64,000 nt of DNA from Secundilactobacillus collinoides DSM 20515 = JCM 1123. GTDB lineage: Bacteria > Bacillota > Bacilli > Lactobacillales > Lactobacillaceae. The translations under genes were made by a program, and so were the position numbers. Position 1 is the stretch's first letter; the number at the start of each line of letters is the position of its first letter. The notes under the pieces were generated by a model. It did not search any database and was not told the origin of the DNA. It was given only the letters and a program-made list of their open reading frames with translations. Shown here piece by piece: positions 39,819 through 47,266 of the stretch. The DNA lies in contig NZ_AYYR01000106.1 of NCBI RefSeq assembly GCF_001435975.1, positions 1-64,000 of the forward strand, written 5' to 3'.

Positions 39819-40229
39819 ATGAACTATAAATCGTTAATTTTTTCAGCTCTTGCCAATACCCCTAAGGTGATTGGTAACAATAACAAAGCTTTATTTGTGA
39901 CATCGGATAACCTAATCAGCGGTATTCAACTAGAAGATCCATCAGAGCTTGGTGATTCTCCCGTTTACGAGGAACTTTATAAAGCCTTTTTGAAGGAAGA
40001 AAAAGAGAGTGTCAAACTCATTTCTGAGTTATCTAAAAAGGTCGACTTTGATAAGACCACTGAGGATAAATTAAGAACAGAAACTTTAAGCTCTCAAAAT
40101 GAATTGATTTATTTAAAAGATGTTACAATTCAAGCAATTTCGACTGGAAGAGAAGCTTCTATTCCATTTTTAGTGTTAGATTCTAGTAAAATAATTGGCA
40201 TGACGATTGGAACCGCATCTAAAGGTTAA
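39819..40229 (+). CDS. Hypothetical protein between the two switches (136 aa)
   Basis: Residues: LIFSALANTPKVIGNNNKAL at the start, a charged helical middle (YKAFLKEEKESVKLISELSK), and IIGMTIGTASKG at the end. No family is recognised. It is co-directional with the module A repressor, 87 nt downstream, and may be a repressor partner or a lysogenic-conversion protein. Confidence 0.55.
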   Translation: MNYKSLIFSALANTPKVIGNNNKALFVTSDNLISGIQLEDPSELGDSPVYEELYKAFLKEEKESVKLISELSKKVDFDKTTEDKLRTETLSSQNELIYLKDVTIQAISTGREASIPFLVLDSSKIIGMTIGTASKG

Positions 40230-40234
40230 ATGGT

Positions 40235-40351
40235 TCATTTTTTCGCCGTAATTGAAATATCATGACGCTCTTGGTTACTAGCGATAGCCTTGAGCGTTTT
40301 GTTTAATTCGTGTAACTCATCAATTAGTGCGTCTGCCTGTTGCTCATTCAT
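40235..40351 (-). CDS. Small helical protein downstream of the second Cro (38 aa)
   Basis: MNEQQADALIDELHELNKTL... with AAGGAGG 7 nt before the ATG. It is the next gene on the module B lytic transcript and converges with the 136-residue gene. Function unknown. Confidence 0.55.
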   Translation of the reverse strand: MNEQQADALIDELHELNKTLKAIASNQERHDISITAKK

Positions 40352-40363
40352 TACTTCACCTCC

Positions 40364-40612
40364 TTACGTGCTTGGTTCCTGCGCGGAATGTTGAGATTTC
40401 GTCAACGATTCAACAAAAATTTTTTTGCTAGGGATTTTTAATACTTTTTCTATTATTGGAATCTCACCAACTTGAAAATTCAAATCTCCATTTTCACGCT
40501 TATAATAGCTAGATTTGTCATGCAATCCAATAAAATCAGCCATTTGTTGCATTGTAAAGCCTTCATATTTTCGCTTTTTCTTAATCAAGTCAAGATTGAT
40601 TTCATATTTCAT
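40364..40612 (-). CDS. Cro-like XRE regulator, switch module B (82 aa)
   Basis: HTH: KYEGFTMQQMADFIGLHDKS, SYYKRENGDLNFQVGE. Divergent to the second repressor and transcribed from a strong promoter (TTGACG, 17 nt, TATACT). The CDS 3' end itself contains a GTTGAGATTTCGTCAAC palindrome (40391-40407) similar to the operators. Confidence 0.8.
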   Translation of the reverse strand: MKYEINLDLIKKKRKYEGFTMQQMADFIGLHDKSSYYKRENGDLNFQVGEIPIIEKVLKIPSKKIFVESLTKSQHSAQEPST

Positions 40613-40623
40613 TAAATCACCTC

Positions 40624-40706
40624 CGTTTCGATTATCTCAACTTACAATTTATAGTATACGTTGAGATTTTAGAAACGTCAACCTATTAGTTGCGATTTTT
40701 TCAACT
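40624..40706. promoter_or_regulatory. Switch B: operators and lytic promoter
   Basis: Related 18-bp sites (consensus GTTGAGATTNTNGAAACG) lie at 40624-40641 (inverted), 40660-40677 and, more diverged, 40689-40706. The minus-strand promoter is TTGACG (40676-40681), 17 nt, TATACT (40653-40658), with one site between -35 and -10. These sites differ from the TACTC sites of switch A, so the two switches should not cross-regulate. Confidence 0.75.
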
Positions 40707-40768
40707 TTTCGTATCTTTTTTAGAAACTTTGATATTATATAGTTGTGAATTTAGAAATGAGGGATAGC

Positions 40769-41167
40769 ATGGCCGATAAATCTTTAGCCAATAAAATAGT
40801 TAATCTAAGAGAAGAAGGAAATATTACTCAATCTGAACTCGCACGTCGCCTTGGCCTAGATAAGTCTTCGATGAGTAAGATTGAAAGTGGATCAAGAAAG
40901 GTCTCGACAGACGAATTAAAAAGAATATCAGAAATTTTTGAAGTTTCTACTGATTATTTATTAGGAAACACTACTGATCGAAATGGTCATACTCCATCTT
41001 GGGCAACCAATGATGATAAAAAAGACCTCAAGAGATTTCTTGAGGAAAATGCCAATGGCATGACTTATGGGGGTGAGGGATTAACCGATGAAGAACAGAA
41101 GCAAGTTAGAAGAGTTTTGGAAGGACTTTTTTGGGACAAGCAGAAACAAAAAGATAGTCGCAAATAA
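40769..41167 (+). CDS. CI-like XRE repressor, switch module B (132 aa)
   Basis: HTH: LREEGNITQSELARRLGLDK, SSMSKIESGSRKVSTDELKR. The C-terminal part is helical (DLKRFLEENANGMTYGG) and lacks a LexA-type peptidase, as in ICEBs1 ImmR-type repressors cleaved by ImmA. ATG at 40769 with GAGGG upstream; a GTG at 40745 is less likely. It overlaps immA by 80 nt. Confidence 0.85.
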   Translation: MADKSLANKIVNLREEGNITQSELARRLGLDKSSMSKIESGSRKVSTDELKRISEIFEVSTDYLLGNTTDRNGHTPSWATNDDKKDLKRFLEENANGMTYGGEGLTDEEQKQVRRVLEGLFWDKQKQKDSRK

Positions 41168-41576
41168 TTTTGTCAGAGAAATGGTCAAAAGTGTTGTATT
41201 CAATAATGGAACGGCTAATCCTTTTCTTATAACAGAGAAATTGGATATTGAGATTTGTTGGGAAGCATTTGGTCCCCACCCACTCGGCCAAACTGCTTAT
41301 TTTGATAAATGCCCAATTATCTTGTTAAATGAAAGCATTCGTGATTCCGTACAACGCAATTTTACCTGTGGTCACGAATTGGGTCATATTATTTGCCAAC
41401 CAGGAATATCTGGGTATCAGACTGGGAAATTAAGCCATGGAACCTGCGAATACGAAGCCAATCAGTTCGCAACTGCGTTGATGGGACTATTATATGTTGA
41501 GGAAAATGGATATGGACCCGAAAGCTATTATGACTTAGTTCATAGCTATGGGTCGCCATACAACGAGATAAATTAA
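41088..41576 (+). CDS. ImmA/IrrE-family metalloprotease (162 aa)
   Basis: Zinc site FTCGHELGHIICQPG (HExxH), with a downstream CEYEANQFATALM (the ExxxNxFA helix supplying the third ligand). ImmA-type proteases cleave partner XRE repressors on induction. It is encoded directly after, and overlapping, the module B repressor. Confidence 0.88.
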   Translation: MKNRSKLEEFWKDFFGTSRNKKIVANNFVREMVKSVVFNNGTANPFLITEKLDIEICWEAFGPHPLGQTAYFDKCPIILLNESIRDSVQRNFTCGHELGHIICQPGISGYQTGKLSHGTCEYEANQFATALMGLLYVEENGYGPESYYDLVHSYGSPYNEIN

Positions 41577-41596
41577 AATTATTGGAGGGGTTACAT

Positions 41597-42319
41597 ATGG
41601 ACGAAAAAACAAAATATTGTATCAAGTGTGGAAAGAAAATTCCTAAAGCTGCTAAATTTTGCCCATTTTGCGGAGCTAGTCAAGAACCTGTCAGTCAAAA
41701 ATCGGAAGAATCCCAAATTAAGCCACAAGAGACTTCTATTAATTCTGTGAATGATGAAGATTATAGAGACAATAACAGCAATCATCCAGGAATGATCAAC
41801 AGTTTTAAATTATATCTTGCAGATGCTTTTACTATTTCAAAACAGATGAATTGTGCTGATTATTGGTGGTCATATTTAACCATTGCAATTATTCAATTTG
41901 TTTTTAGTATTATTACTTTTCAAATAGTTTTTAACTATCCACTACTAACCGTAGATAGCATTGAAGGAGAAACTTACATTGATCATCCAGGAATGCTTAT
42001 TTTGGCTTTCTTCTTGTCAGTAATCTTCGCATTCTTTTCCGTTGCAAGTTTTACAAGTATGATTCGTCGCCTTCATGATACAAATCATTCCGGACAATTT
42101 CTTTGGCTGCTTTTAATTCCTTTTGTAGGTAGTATCGCTATCTTAGTGATGCTTATTCTTAAATCTGACAGTCAAGGCGTTCGTTTTAGAAAAAAAGATT
42201 ATTTACAAAATTGGTATAAAAAATGGTGGCCATGGGTCATTATCTTGTTATTGGCTGCTCTCGATACTTTATTATTAATGCTAATTTCATCCGCATATGC
42301 CTACATACTAAACAACTAA
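41597..42319 (+). CDS. Zinc-ribbon and DUF805-type membrane protein (240 aa)
   Basis: N-terminal zinc ribbon YCIKCGKKIPKAAKFCPFCG, a ~45-residue hydrophilic linker, then four hydrophobic segments with the DUF805 signature (SMIRRLHDTNHSGQFLWLLL). ATG at 41597 follows GGAGGGG. It lies in the lysogenic-conversion slot and may act in superinfection exclusion; that is inference. Confidence 0.7.
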   Translation: MDEKTKYCIKCGKKIPKAAKFCPFCGASQEPVSQKSEESQIKPQETSINSVNDEDYRDNNSNHPGMINSFKLYLADAFTISKQMNCADYWWSYLTIAIIQFVFSIITFQIVFNYPLLTVDSIEGETYIDHPGMLILAFFLSVIFAFFSVASFTSMIRRLHDTNHSGQFLWLLLIPFVGSIAILVMLILKSDSQGVRFRKKDYLQNWYKKWWPWVIILLLAALDTLLLMLISSAYAYILNN

Positions 42320-42400
42320 GTTTGTTTTGACCTGTACAATGGCGTAATAAATTATTAGAAGAAATAAATTAGGCAATTGATTATTGGAGGGAGACTAATT

Positions 42401-42967
42401 ATGAATGAAGAATTGAAATATTGCATCAATTGTGGGGAAAAGATACCTAAGGAAGCTGAGTTCTGCCCATTTTGTGGTTCAAAACAAGATAATTCAGGTG
42501 CAGCTATTAAAGAAAAAGTGCCGTCGCAAATTTTGCCTAATAGTGATGTCACAAAGCACAAACCGTGGTTTAAAAAAGCCGGTTTTTGGATTATTGCAGT
42601 TATAATCTTGATTATTATCGGTGGTGCCGGATTCGCGTTTCACACACAAACCTCTCAGGGGGCAGTAAGTAGCGTTAAGGAAAACGTTGTTAGTGATAAC
42701 ACCGATTTTGGAAATGCAACCGTGAAATGGAATAAAGATTATAAAATAATTGAAATTGACCTTCCCAAAAATGCGAGAGTTATTAAAGATCTAAATGGCG
42801 GTTCAATATCTGTTTGGAATTCTCTTGTAAGAAATGCTAAAACAGAGTCCGCAAAATTGAATCACAAATACAGTCATATAATCGTTCCCAACCCATCAGA
42901 TAAAAGCAAGGAGCTTCTGGAAGTCCAAAATGGGGAAATAAAATATAACGTTGGTGATGATTACTAA
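42401..42967 (+). CDS. Zinc-ribbon single-pass membrane protein (188 aa), possibly truncated
   Basis: Zinc ribbon YCINCGEKIPKEAEFCPFCG is nearly the same as in the upstream gene. One transmembrane helix follows (WIIAVIILIIIGGAGFAF), then an extracellular beta domain (TVKWNKDYKIIEIDLPKNAR). GGAGG lies 8 nt before the ATG. In the same frame beyond its TAA the sequence remains coding-like for 60 codons with one more stop, so a longer ancestor is likely. Confidence 0.65.
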   Translation: MNEELKYCINCGEKIPKEAEFCPFCGSKQDNSGAAIKEKVPSQILPNSDVTKHKPWFKKAGFWIIAVIILIIIGGAGFAFHTQTSQGAVSSVKENVVSDNTDFGNATVKWNKDYKIIEIDLPKNARVIKDLNGGSISVWNSLVRNAKTESAKLNHKYSHIIVPNPSDKSKELLEVQNGEIKYNVGDDY

Positions 42968-43150
42968 GTGGGTCATCGTTGGTTGCACCAATTAGAAGAA
43001 TCAGTTGTAGATATCGAGTTTGAATAAACCCACCCTATTCATGAGGGCGACACAATCACCGTAAAGGGGTCTGGTCTAACTGACACTGTTACGCTAAATG
43101 GTAAAACATTAAAATCTGATATCATCGTTGACTACGCCAAGGTGGACTAG
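42968..43150 (+). pseudogene. In-frame C-terminal remnant after the zinc-ribbon protein
   Basis: Directly after the TAA the frame reads VGHRWLHQLEESVVDIEFE, a TAA (43025-43027), then THPIHEGDTITVKGSG... to KSDIIVDYAKVD and a TAG. The second part looks like an Ig-like beta domain. Two stops in one frame suggest decay. Confidence 0.45.
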
Positions 43151-43249
43151 CACCACTTCGACAAGCACGTCGAGGGAGATTGAACGCAAGTTAGGCTACC
43201 AGTCCAAACACTGATGACTTTAAAAGCTGAAATTTAGGGGAGAATTTTT

Positions 43250-43807
43250 ATGAAGGATTTTGTAGAAATAGCACAGATCATAACGGGTTTTGCAGCAATT
43301 GTTTCTATTTTTTTTACAGTATACGCCTTTAGAAGCCAAAAAATAGATAAACAGTTAGATACGGCAAAAAACATATCTAGTTGGAATGTCACAATGGCTA
43401 AAGATAAGCAAGAATCTCTGTCAAAGGAAGCCAACCCTGGATTTGATGGTGAAACCTTCACCGATGAATGGCATAATGCACCAAATTGTACCAATATTAC
43501 GGTTAATAAAAATCCTTTCCCTGTATATAATTTGATAATTGTTTTTGTTCCCAATCATTTAAAATTCAAGGGGAATAATTCCCTATCTAGCCAATACCAA
43601 TGCTTTTACTATGAAATATTGACTCCGGGAAAGATAATAACAGATTTTGTTAATGACCATACACTGGGAAATGGACATTTAATTCCAGAATTGTATTTTA
43701 CAGATACTCAGAACAACCAATGGCGTCGCAGCAAGAATGGAGAATTAAAAAAGACTGCCTATTTGAAGAAGGCAGTCAAGTTAGGAATTATTCAAAAGCA
43801 TTTGTAA
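43250..43807 (+). CDS. Hypothetical membrane-anchored protein (185 aa)
   Basis: One N-terminal transmembrane helix (IITGFAAIVSIFFTVYAF) and a soluble C-terminal domain with strands (NITVNKNPFPVYNLIIVFVP, WRRSKNGELKKTAYL). GGGGAG lies upstream of the ATG. No family is recognised. Lysogenic-conversion context. Confidence 0.6.
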   Translation: MKDFVEIAQIITGFAAIVSIFFTVYAFRSQKIDKQLDTAKNISSWNVTMAKDKQESLSKEANPGFDGETFTDEWHNAPNCTNITVNKNPFPVYNLIIVFVPNHLKFKGNNSLSSQYQCFYYEILTPGKIITDFVNDHTLGNGHLIPELYFTDTQNNQWRRSKNGELKKTAYLKKAVKLGIIQKHL

Positions 43808-43987
43808 AACAGCCAAAAAAGTTAATATGCAAACCAGTGACAACGAACTTGAAATTAACAAAATAAATGTTTTTCCAATTGCTGTTTCATCTTTACCCCA
43901 ATCAAAGGAAATTTTAATTATGAAAAAATCAATTAAGATAATTGATACTTGAAAAATAATCAGAAAAGTGTATGATATTTGATTCAT
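43781..43987 (-). CDS. Small two-helix membrane protein on the opposite strand (68 aa)
   Basis: MNQISYTFLIIFQVSIILID... and a second helix (LLISSSLSLVCILTFLAVLQ). A strong GGAGG site lies 7 nt before the ATG. It converges on the 185-residue gene, overlapping by 27 nt. Minus-strand orientation inside the plus-strand lysogeny block is unusual. Confidence 0.55.
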   Translation of the reverse strand: MNQISYTFLIIFQVSIILIDFFIIKISFDWGKDETAIGKTFILLISSSLSLVCILTFLAVLQMLLNNS

Positions 43988-44128
43988 AAGCGATCCTCCT
44001 TCTGATGTAAATCATACATATTATAACACATTTCACCTTCCCCACTCGGAACCAGTACCTGTTCGACTCAGGCATGGGGATTACAGTCCAAATACTGATG
44101 ACCATAATATGGAAGGAGACATGTATCT

Positions 44129-44464
44129 ATGCTTACATCTAAACGTAAGATGTGTCTAGAACTGAGTATTAACGGATTGTTACTAATAACTCCAATATTT
44201 TTAATCATCGATGGCAATGTTGGATTAGCCGACAATGACCCTTATCATCCAGATGTTTTTATTCTTATTGGTCTACTAATACTGGGACTACTCGGATTGG
44301 CAATGACCGGCCTAACAATTATTCGTATGCGTACTCATGGTTGGCACAGTTTGGCACTTTACCAAAAAGCGTTATCCATATTCTATTTCATCTGCTTAAT
44401 AATCGGTGGGATTTGCTGGTTGATTTTTACAGAGGCCATCCCACCAAACTGGATTTTTCATTAG
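44129..44464 (+). CDS. Small membrane protein, three transmembrane helices (111 aa)
   Basis: Hydrophobic segments near residues 10-28, 43-65 and 80-103; ends IPPNWIFH. AAGGAG lies 12 nt before this ATG. A lysogenic-conversion or exclusion protein is possible from position; no family recognised. Confidence 0.55.
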   Translation: MLTSKRKMCLELSINGLLLITPIFLIIDGNVGLADNDPYHPDVFILIGLLILGLLGLAMTGLTIIRMRTHGWHSLALYQKALSIFYFICLIIGGICWLIFTEAIPPNWIFH

Positions 44465-44482
44465 TAACTGAACAAATGTTTC

Positions 44483-44530
44483 GGACCTTTATCTCAGTTG
44501 GTTAGAGCAGACGGCTCATAACCGTCTGCT
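44483..44530 (+). terminator. tRNA-Met 5' half that forms a terminator
   Basis: GGACCTTTATCTCAGTTGG...TTAGAGCAGACGG matches the 5' half of a bacterial elongator tRNA-Met, up to the anticodon arm with CAT. The anticodon stem is extended to GCAGACGG-ctcataa-CCGTCTGC and followed by TTTTG. No T-arm or acceptor 3' strand follows. It may be an att-site scar or a tRNA fragment recruited as terminator. Confidence 0.65.
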
Positions 44531-44649
44531 TTTGAAAGCTTTTTAAACATGAAGATAGATAATCAATTGTGGGGTATCTGAAAGACACGATAAAACTCAG
44601 GTTTTACTAATGTTTTCGCTAATTAATTTTTATTGGGGGGGCGTTTCAA

Positions 44650-45084
44650 GTGCTTAAATTCAATAAGATGGTTTTCACTGCAACTTCAAATGTAGTTGTA
44701 TTATTCTTATTAGTGTTTGAAGGATTTTTACTATGTAATGTTGTTGTCTTTCCTATTCATGAGACTTCTGTATTTGCAGCCTCATCGTCGTATGATGCTG
44801 CACTTTCCAACGGATATTTCTATGCGAAACACAATCACTTGTCAAAGCATATGATCTATAAGCATTTGTATTTTAAAAACGGAACGGCTTTTTCTAAGCA
44901 TGCTGCCATGTATGCTGTAAATCATATACATGGCATCAATTGGAATCATAATGCTTTGAAGATTGCCAACTTCTATCGCCACAAAAAACACATGTGTAAC
45001 AAAGAAATTTACCACCGACTAATATCAAAAAAGGGTGATATGTTTACTAAATCCCAAGCTAGGTATGCCATTCATCATCTGTAA
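44650..45084 (+). CDS. Ltp-like superinfection-exclusion protein (144 aa)
   Basis: An N-terminal signal/anchor (VVVLFLLVFEGFLLCNVVVF) is followed by two Ltp-type repeats: ALSNGYFYAKHNHLSKHMIY ... KHAAMYAVNHI (about 52-95) and ALKIANFYRHKKHMCNKEIY ... SQARYAIHHL (about 100-144). In Streptococcus phage TP-J34 the Ltp lipoprotein blocks DNA injection by related phages through the tape measure. Here FLLCN is a poor lipobox. GTG start at 44650, GGGGGG 8 nt upstream. Confidence 0.8.
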   Translation: MLKFNKMVFTATSNVVVLFLLVFEGFLLCNVVVFPIHETSVFAASSSYDAALSNGYFYAKHNHLSKHMIYKHLYFKNGTAFSKHAAMYAVNHIHGINWNHNALKIANFYRHKKHMCNKEIYHRLISKKGDMFTKSQARYAIHHL

Positions 45085-45135
45085 TAAATGAACTCGGCGG
45101 AAAAATTCAACTTGTAAAACCGTGATCTATTAATT

Positions 45136-45157
45136 GCCCCTGATTGGGCTTTTATTT
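45136..45157 (+). terminator. Terminator after the Ltp-like gene
   Basis: GCCC-CTGATT-GGGC followed by TTTTATTT. The stem is short; it separates the Ltp-like gene from the integrase. Confidence 0.55.
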
Positions 45158-45233
45158 AGCGCGTAAAAAGAACATACATTCGATTAGCAAAGGAAACTTC
45201 AACCAAATAAGTTGCCTAAAAGGAGATGAAACA

Positions 45234-46424
45234 ATGCCAAAGCGAAAAAATACCGCAATCAAGAAGTATAAAAAAACCGAGCGTAAAACTGGTAAGCAGT
45301 CCACCTACTACCGCTTTTCGCTCTACGCCGGCATTAATCCAATGACTGGCCGACAGCGCAATATCCACCGACAGGGATTTAAGACTTATGAGGAAGCAGA
45401 CAACACGTACAATGAAATATCACTGAAAATTTCCAACGGCACATTTTTTAGGAAAGAAAGCCCGCGTAATGCAACCTTTCGCGAAGTATACGATATTTGG
45501 TGGAAGACTTATGAGCCGACAGTTCGCGTGACAACCGCACAGAAAACGAAGTCATGGTTTAAAATCAGAATATTGCCTGAATTTGGCGACTACCTTATCA
45601 GCAAAATAACACCCGGTCAAGTCCAAACAGCCGTTATTAAATGGTCGGCTCAAGTCGTGCGTTATAAGACCTTTCTCGACTATTTTAGCCGGGTCATGAA
45701 GTACGCTGTCGTCATGGGATATCGCGTGGATAACCCTGTGGATAGAATCATTATCCCTAAGAAAGGCAAGCAGTCTATGCGCCACGCGGACAAGAATTTC
45801 TGGCAACCAGCGCAATTCAGGAAGTTCTTAAAAATCATTGATACACAATCTATCGATATACTCGCCATTTTTCGTACCTTAGCTATGACGGGCATGCGTC
45901 GCGGTGAGTTGCTCGGCTTAACGTGGCGGTATGTGAGCCTAAAACAGGGCTACATCGAAGTTAAGCATTCAGCCTACCGAGATGATGAGGACAAGACATT
46001 GAAACTAGGACCGCCAAAATCGGACGCTGGTTATCGTAAGATACCACTTGACCCGAAGACAGTTCAAATATTAAGGGATTGGCGCTTCACACAGAAAATG
46101 TTGATTGGGCGTGGAACTAATTTCAAAATCGACCAGCTTGTCTTCCCCAGTCCGGCCGACCCCACCAAAATCATGCAGCTAACGCGCCCTACTAATCTGC
46201 TGGAAAAATTAATCGCGGGTACTGGCCTACCGCGTATCACGATACATGGTTTTCGACACAGTTATTCCACTTGGTTGTATGAGGAGAACTCATCTGTCAC
46301 GCTAAAGGATATGCAAACGATCATGGGGCACGATGATATTCAGGTAACAATGAACACATACACGCATTCAACCGAAGACGGGCAAAACCAGATTGCCGAG
46401 TTTTTGAAACAAATTGACTTCTAA
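45234..46424 (+). CDS. int: Tyrosine integrase (396 aa)
   Basis: Catalytic residues: R in MTGMRRGELLGL, K in GPPKSDAGYRKIPL, HGFRH, H in MGHDDIQVTM and Y in NTYTH. An AP2-like arm-binding N-terminus (RFSLYAGINPMTGRQRNIHR) and a SAM-like core-binding domain precede them. ATG at 45234 with AAAAGGAG 9 nt upstream. As in related prophages it is the last phage gene, so the attachment site should lie in 46425-46730. Confidence 0.95.
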   Translation: MPKRKNTAIKKYKKTERKTGKQSTYYRFSLYAGINPMTGRQRNIHRQGFKTYEEADNTYNEISLKISNGTFFRKESPRNATFREVYDIWWKTYEPTVRVTTAQKTKSWFKIRILPEFGDYLISKITPGQVQTAVIKWSAQVVRYKTFLDYFSRVMKYAVVMGYRVDNPVDRIIIPKKGKQSMRHADKNFWQPAQFRKFLKIIDTQSIDILAIFRTLAMTGMRRGELLGLTWRYVSLKQGYIEVKHSAYRDDEDKTLKLGPPKSDAGYRKIPLDPKTVQILRDWRFTQKMLIGRGTNFKIDQLVFPSPADPTKIMQLTRPTNLLEKLIAGTGLPRITIHGFRHSYSTWLYEENSSVTLKDMQTIMGHDDIQVTMNTYTHSTEDGQNQIAEFLKQIDF

Positions 46425-46550
46425 AATGGCTTATCGACCTGATTATCTAAACTTTCAGAAATAATATGTAGTGAAAAATGCTTATAAAGACCGCCATCAT
46501 GGGATTATGACTAGAGTATCTTAGGAGACCTGTACTCTCCTTCAAAATTA

Positions 46551-46592
46551 AAGGTTCTGAAGTTGCCTGTGGCGACCTCAGGACCTTTTTTT
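46551..46592 (+). terminator. Terminator downstream of int
   Basis: AAGGTTCTGAAGTTGCC pairs with GGCGACCTCAGGACCTT (17 bp with three G-U pairs) followed by T7. The gap 46425-46731 holds this and the next terminator, a smaller GAGTA/TACTC hairpin near 46514, and probably the phage-host junction. No gene is supported. Confidence 0.7.
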
Positions 46593-46675
46593 CGGTTTTT
46601 AACGTCACAACATTACCCACACACAATATGCCGATGGCACTAAGATTATACTTTTTATCAATTACAACACCATAC

Positions 46676-46727
46676 AAAAAAGGACTGATAAGAATTGGCA
46701 GTCACCAATTTCTATCAGTCTTTTTTA
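46676..46727. terminator. Bidirectional terminator after apt
   Basis: GGACTGATA...CCAAT/ATTGG...TATCAGTC stem, flanked by A5 on the left and T6 on the right, so it can stop apt transcription (minus) and plus-strand read-through. Confidence 0.75.
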
Positions 46728-46731
46728 ATAT

Positions 46732-47250
46732 TTAGTACTCCATCAAACTAAAAATATCATGACCCTTGATCTTATCGCGACCATGGAGATCCTTTAATTC
46801 AATGATGAAGGCTGTCCCGACCACGATTCCACCCAAATCTTCGACCAATTGGATGGTTGCCGCGATGGTGCCGCCAGTTGCTAACAGGTCATCAGTCACT
46901 AAGACCCGTTGGCCCGGCTTGATTGCATCTTTGTGCAGATAAAGCGCACTTGTCCCATATTCGAGACTGTAAGTTGCTTTAACCGTCTCTCGGGGTAGTT
47001 TCCCCTCCTTACGAGCTGGCGCAAAGCCAACGCCAAGTTCGTATGCGACTGGGCAGCCCACAATGAATCCGCGGGCTTCTGGACCCACGATCATTTCAAC
47101 GTTCTTGCCGCGGGCGTAATCCACCAGTTGGTCCGTGGCGTAACGGTAAGCTTCACCGTCAGCCATGAGTGGTGAAATATCCCGGAACATGACGCCGGGT
47201 TCTGGATAGTCGGGAACGGTTGCGATGTAATCAGTTAAATCAATTGCCAT
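46732..47250 (-). CDS. apt: Adenine phosphoribosyltransferase (172 aa)
   Basis: PRPP-binding motif [13 protein letters not shown], the APT N-terminal [17 protein letters not shown] and [17 protein letters not shown]. It converts adenine and PRPP to AMP in purine salvage. Length is the family norm. It follows recJ by 16 nt, a common Firmicutes pair. Confidence 0.97.
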   Translation of the reverse strand: MAIDLTDYIATVPDYPEPGVMFRDISPLMADGEAYRYATDQLVDYARGKNVEMIVGPEARGFIVGCPVAYELGVGFAPARKEGKLPRETVKATYSLEYGTSALYLHKDAIKPGQRVLVTDDLLATGGTIAATIQLVEDLGGIVVGTAFIIELKDLHGRDKIKGHDIFSLMEY

Positions 47251-47266
47251 TTGAAAAACTCCTTTA

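Noticed and set aside
46447-46677. Minus-strand 76-codon ORF between int and apt
   Set aside because: Covers the int terminator hairpin and the end of the apt terminator; no credible start site.
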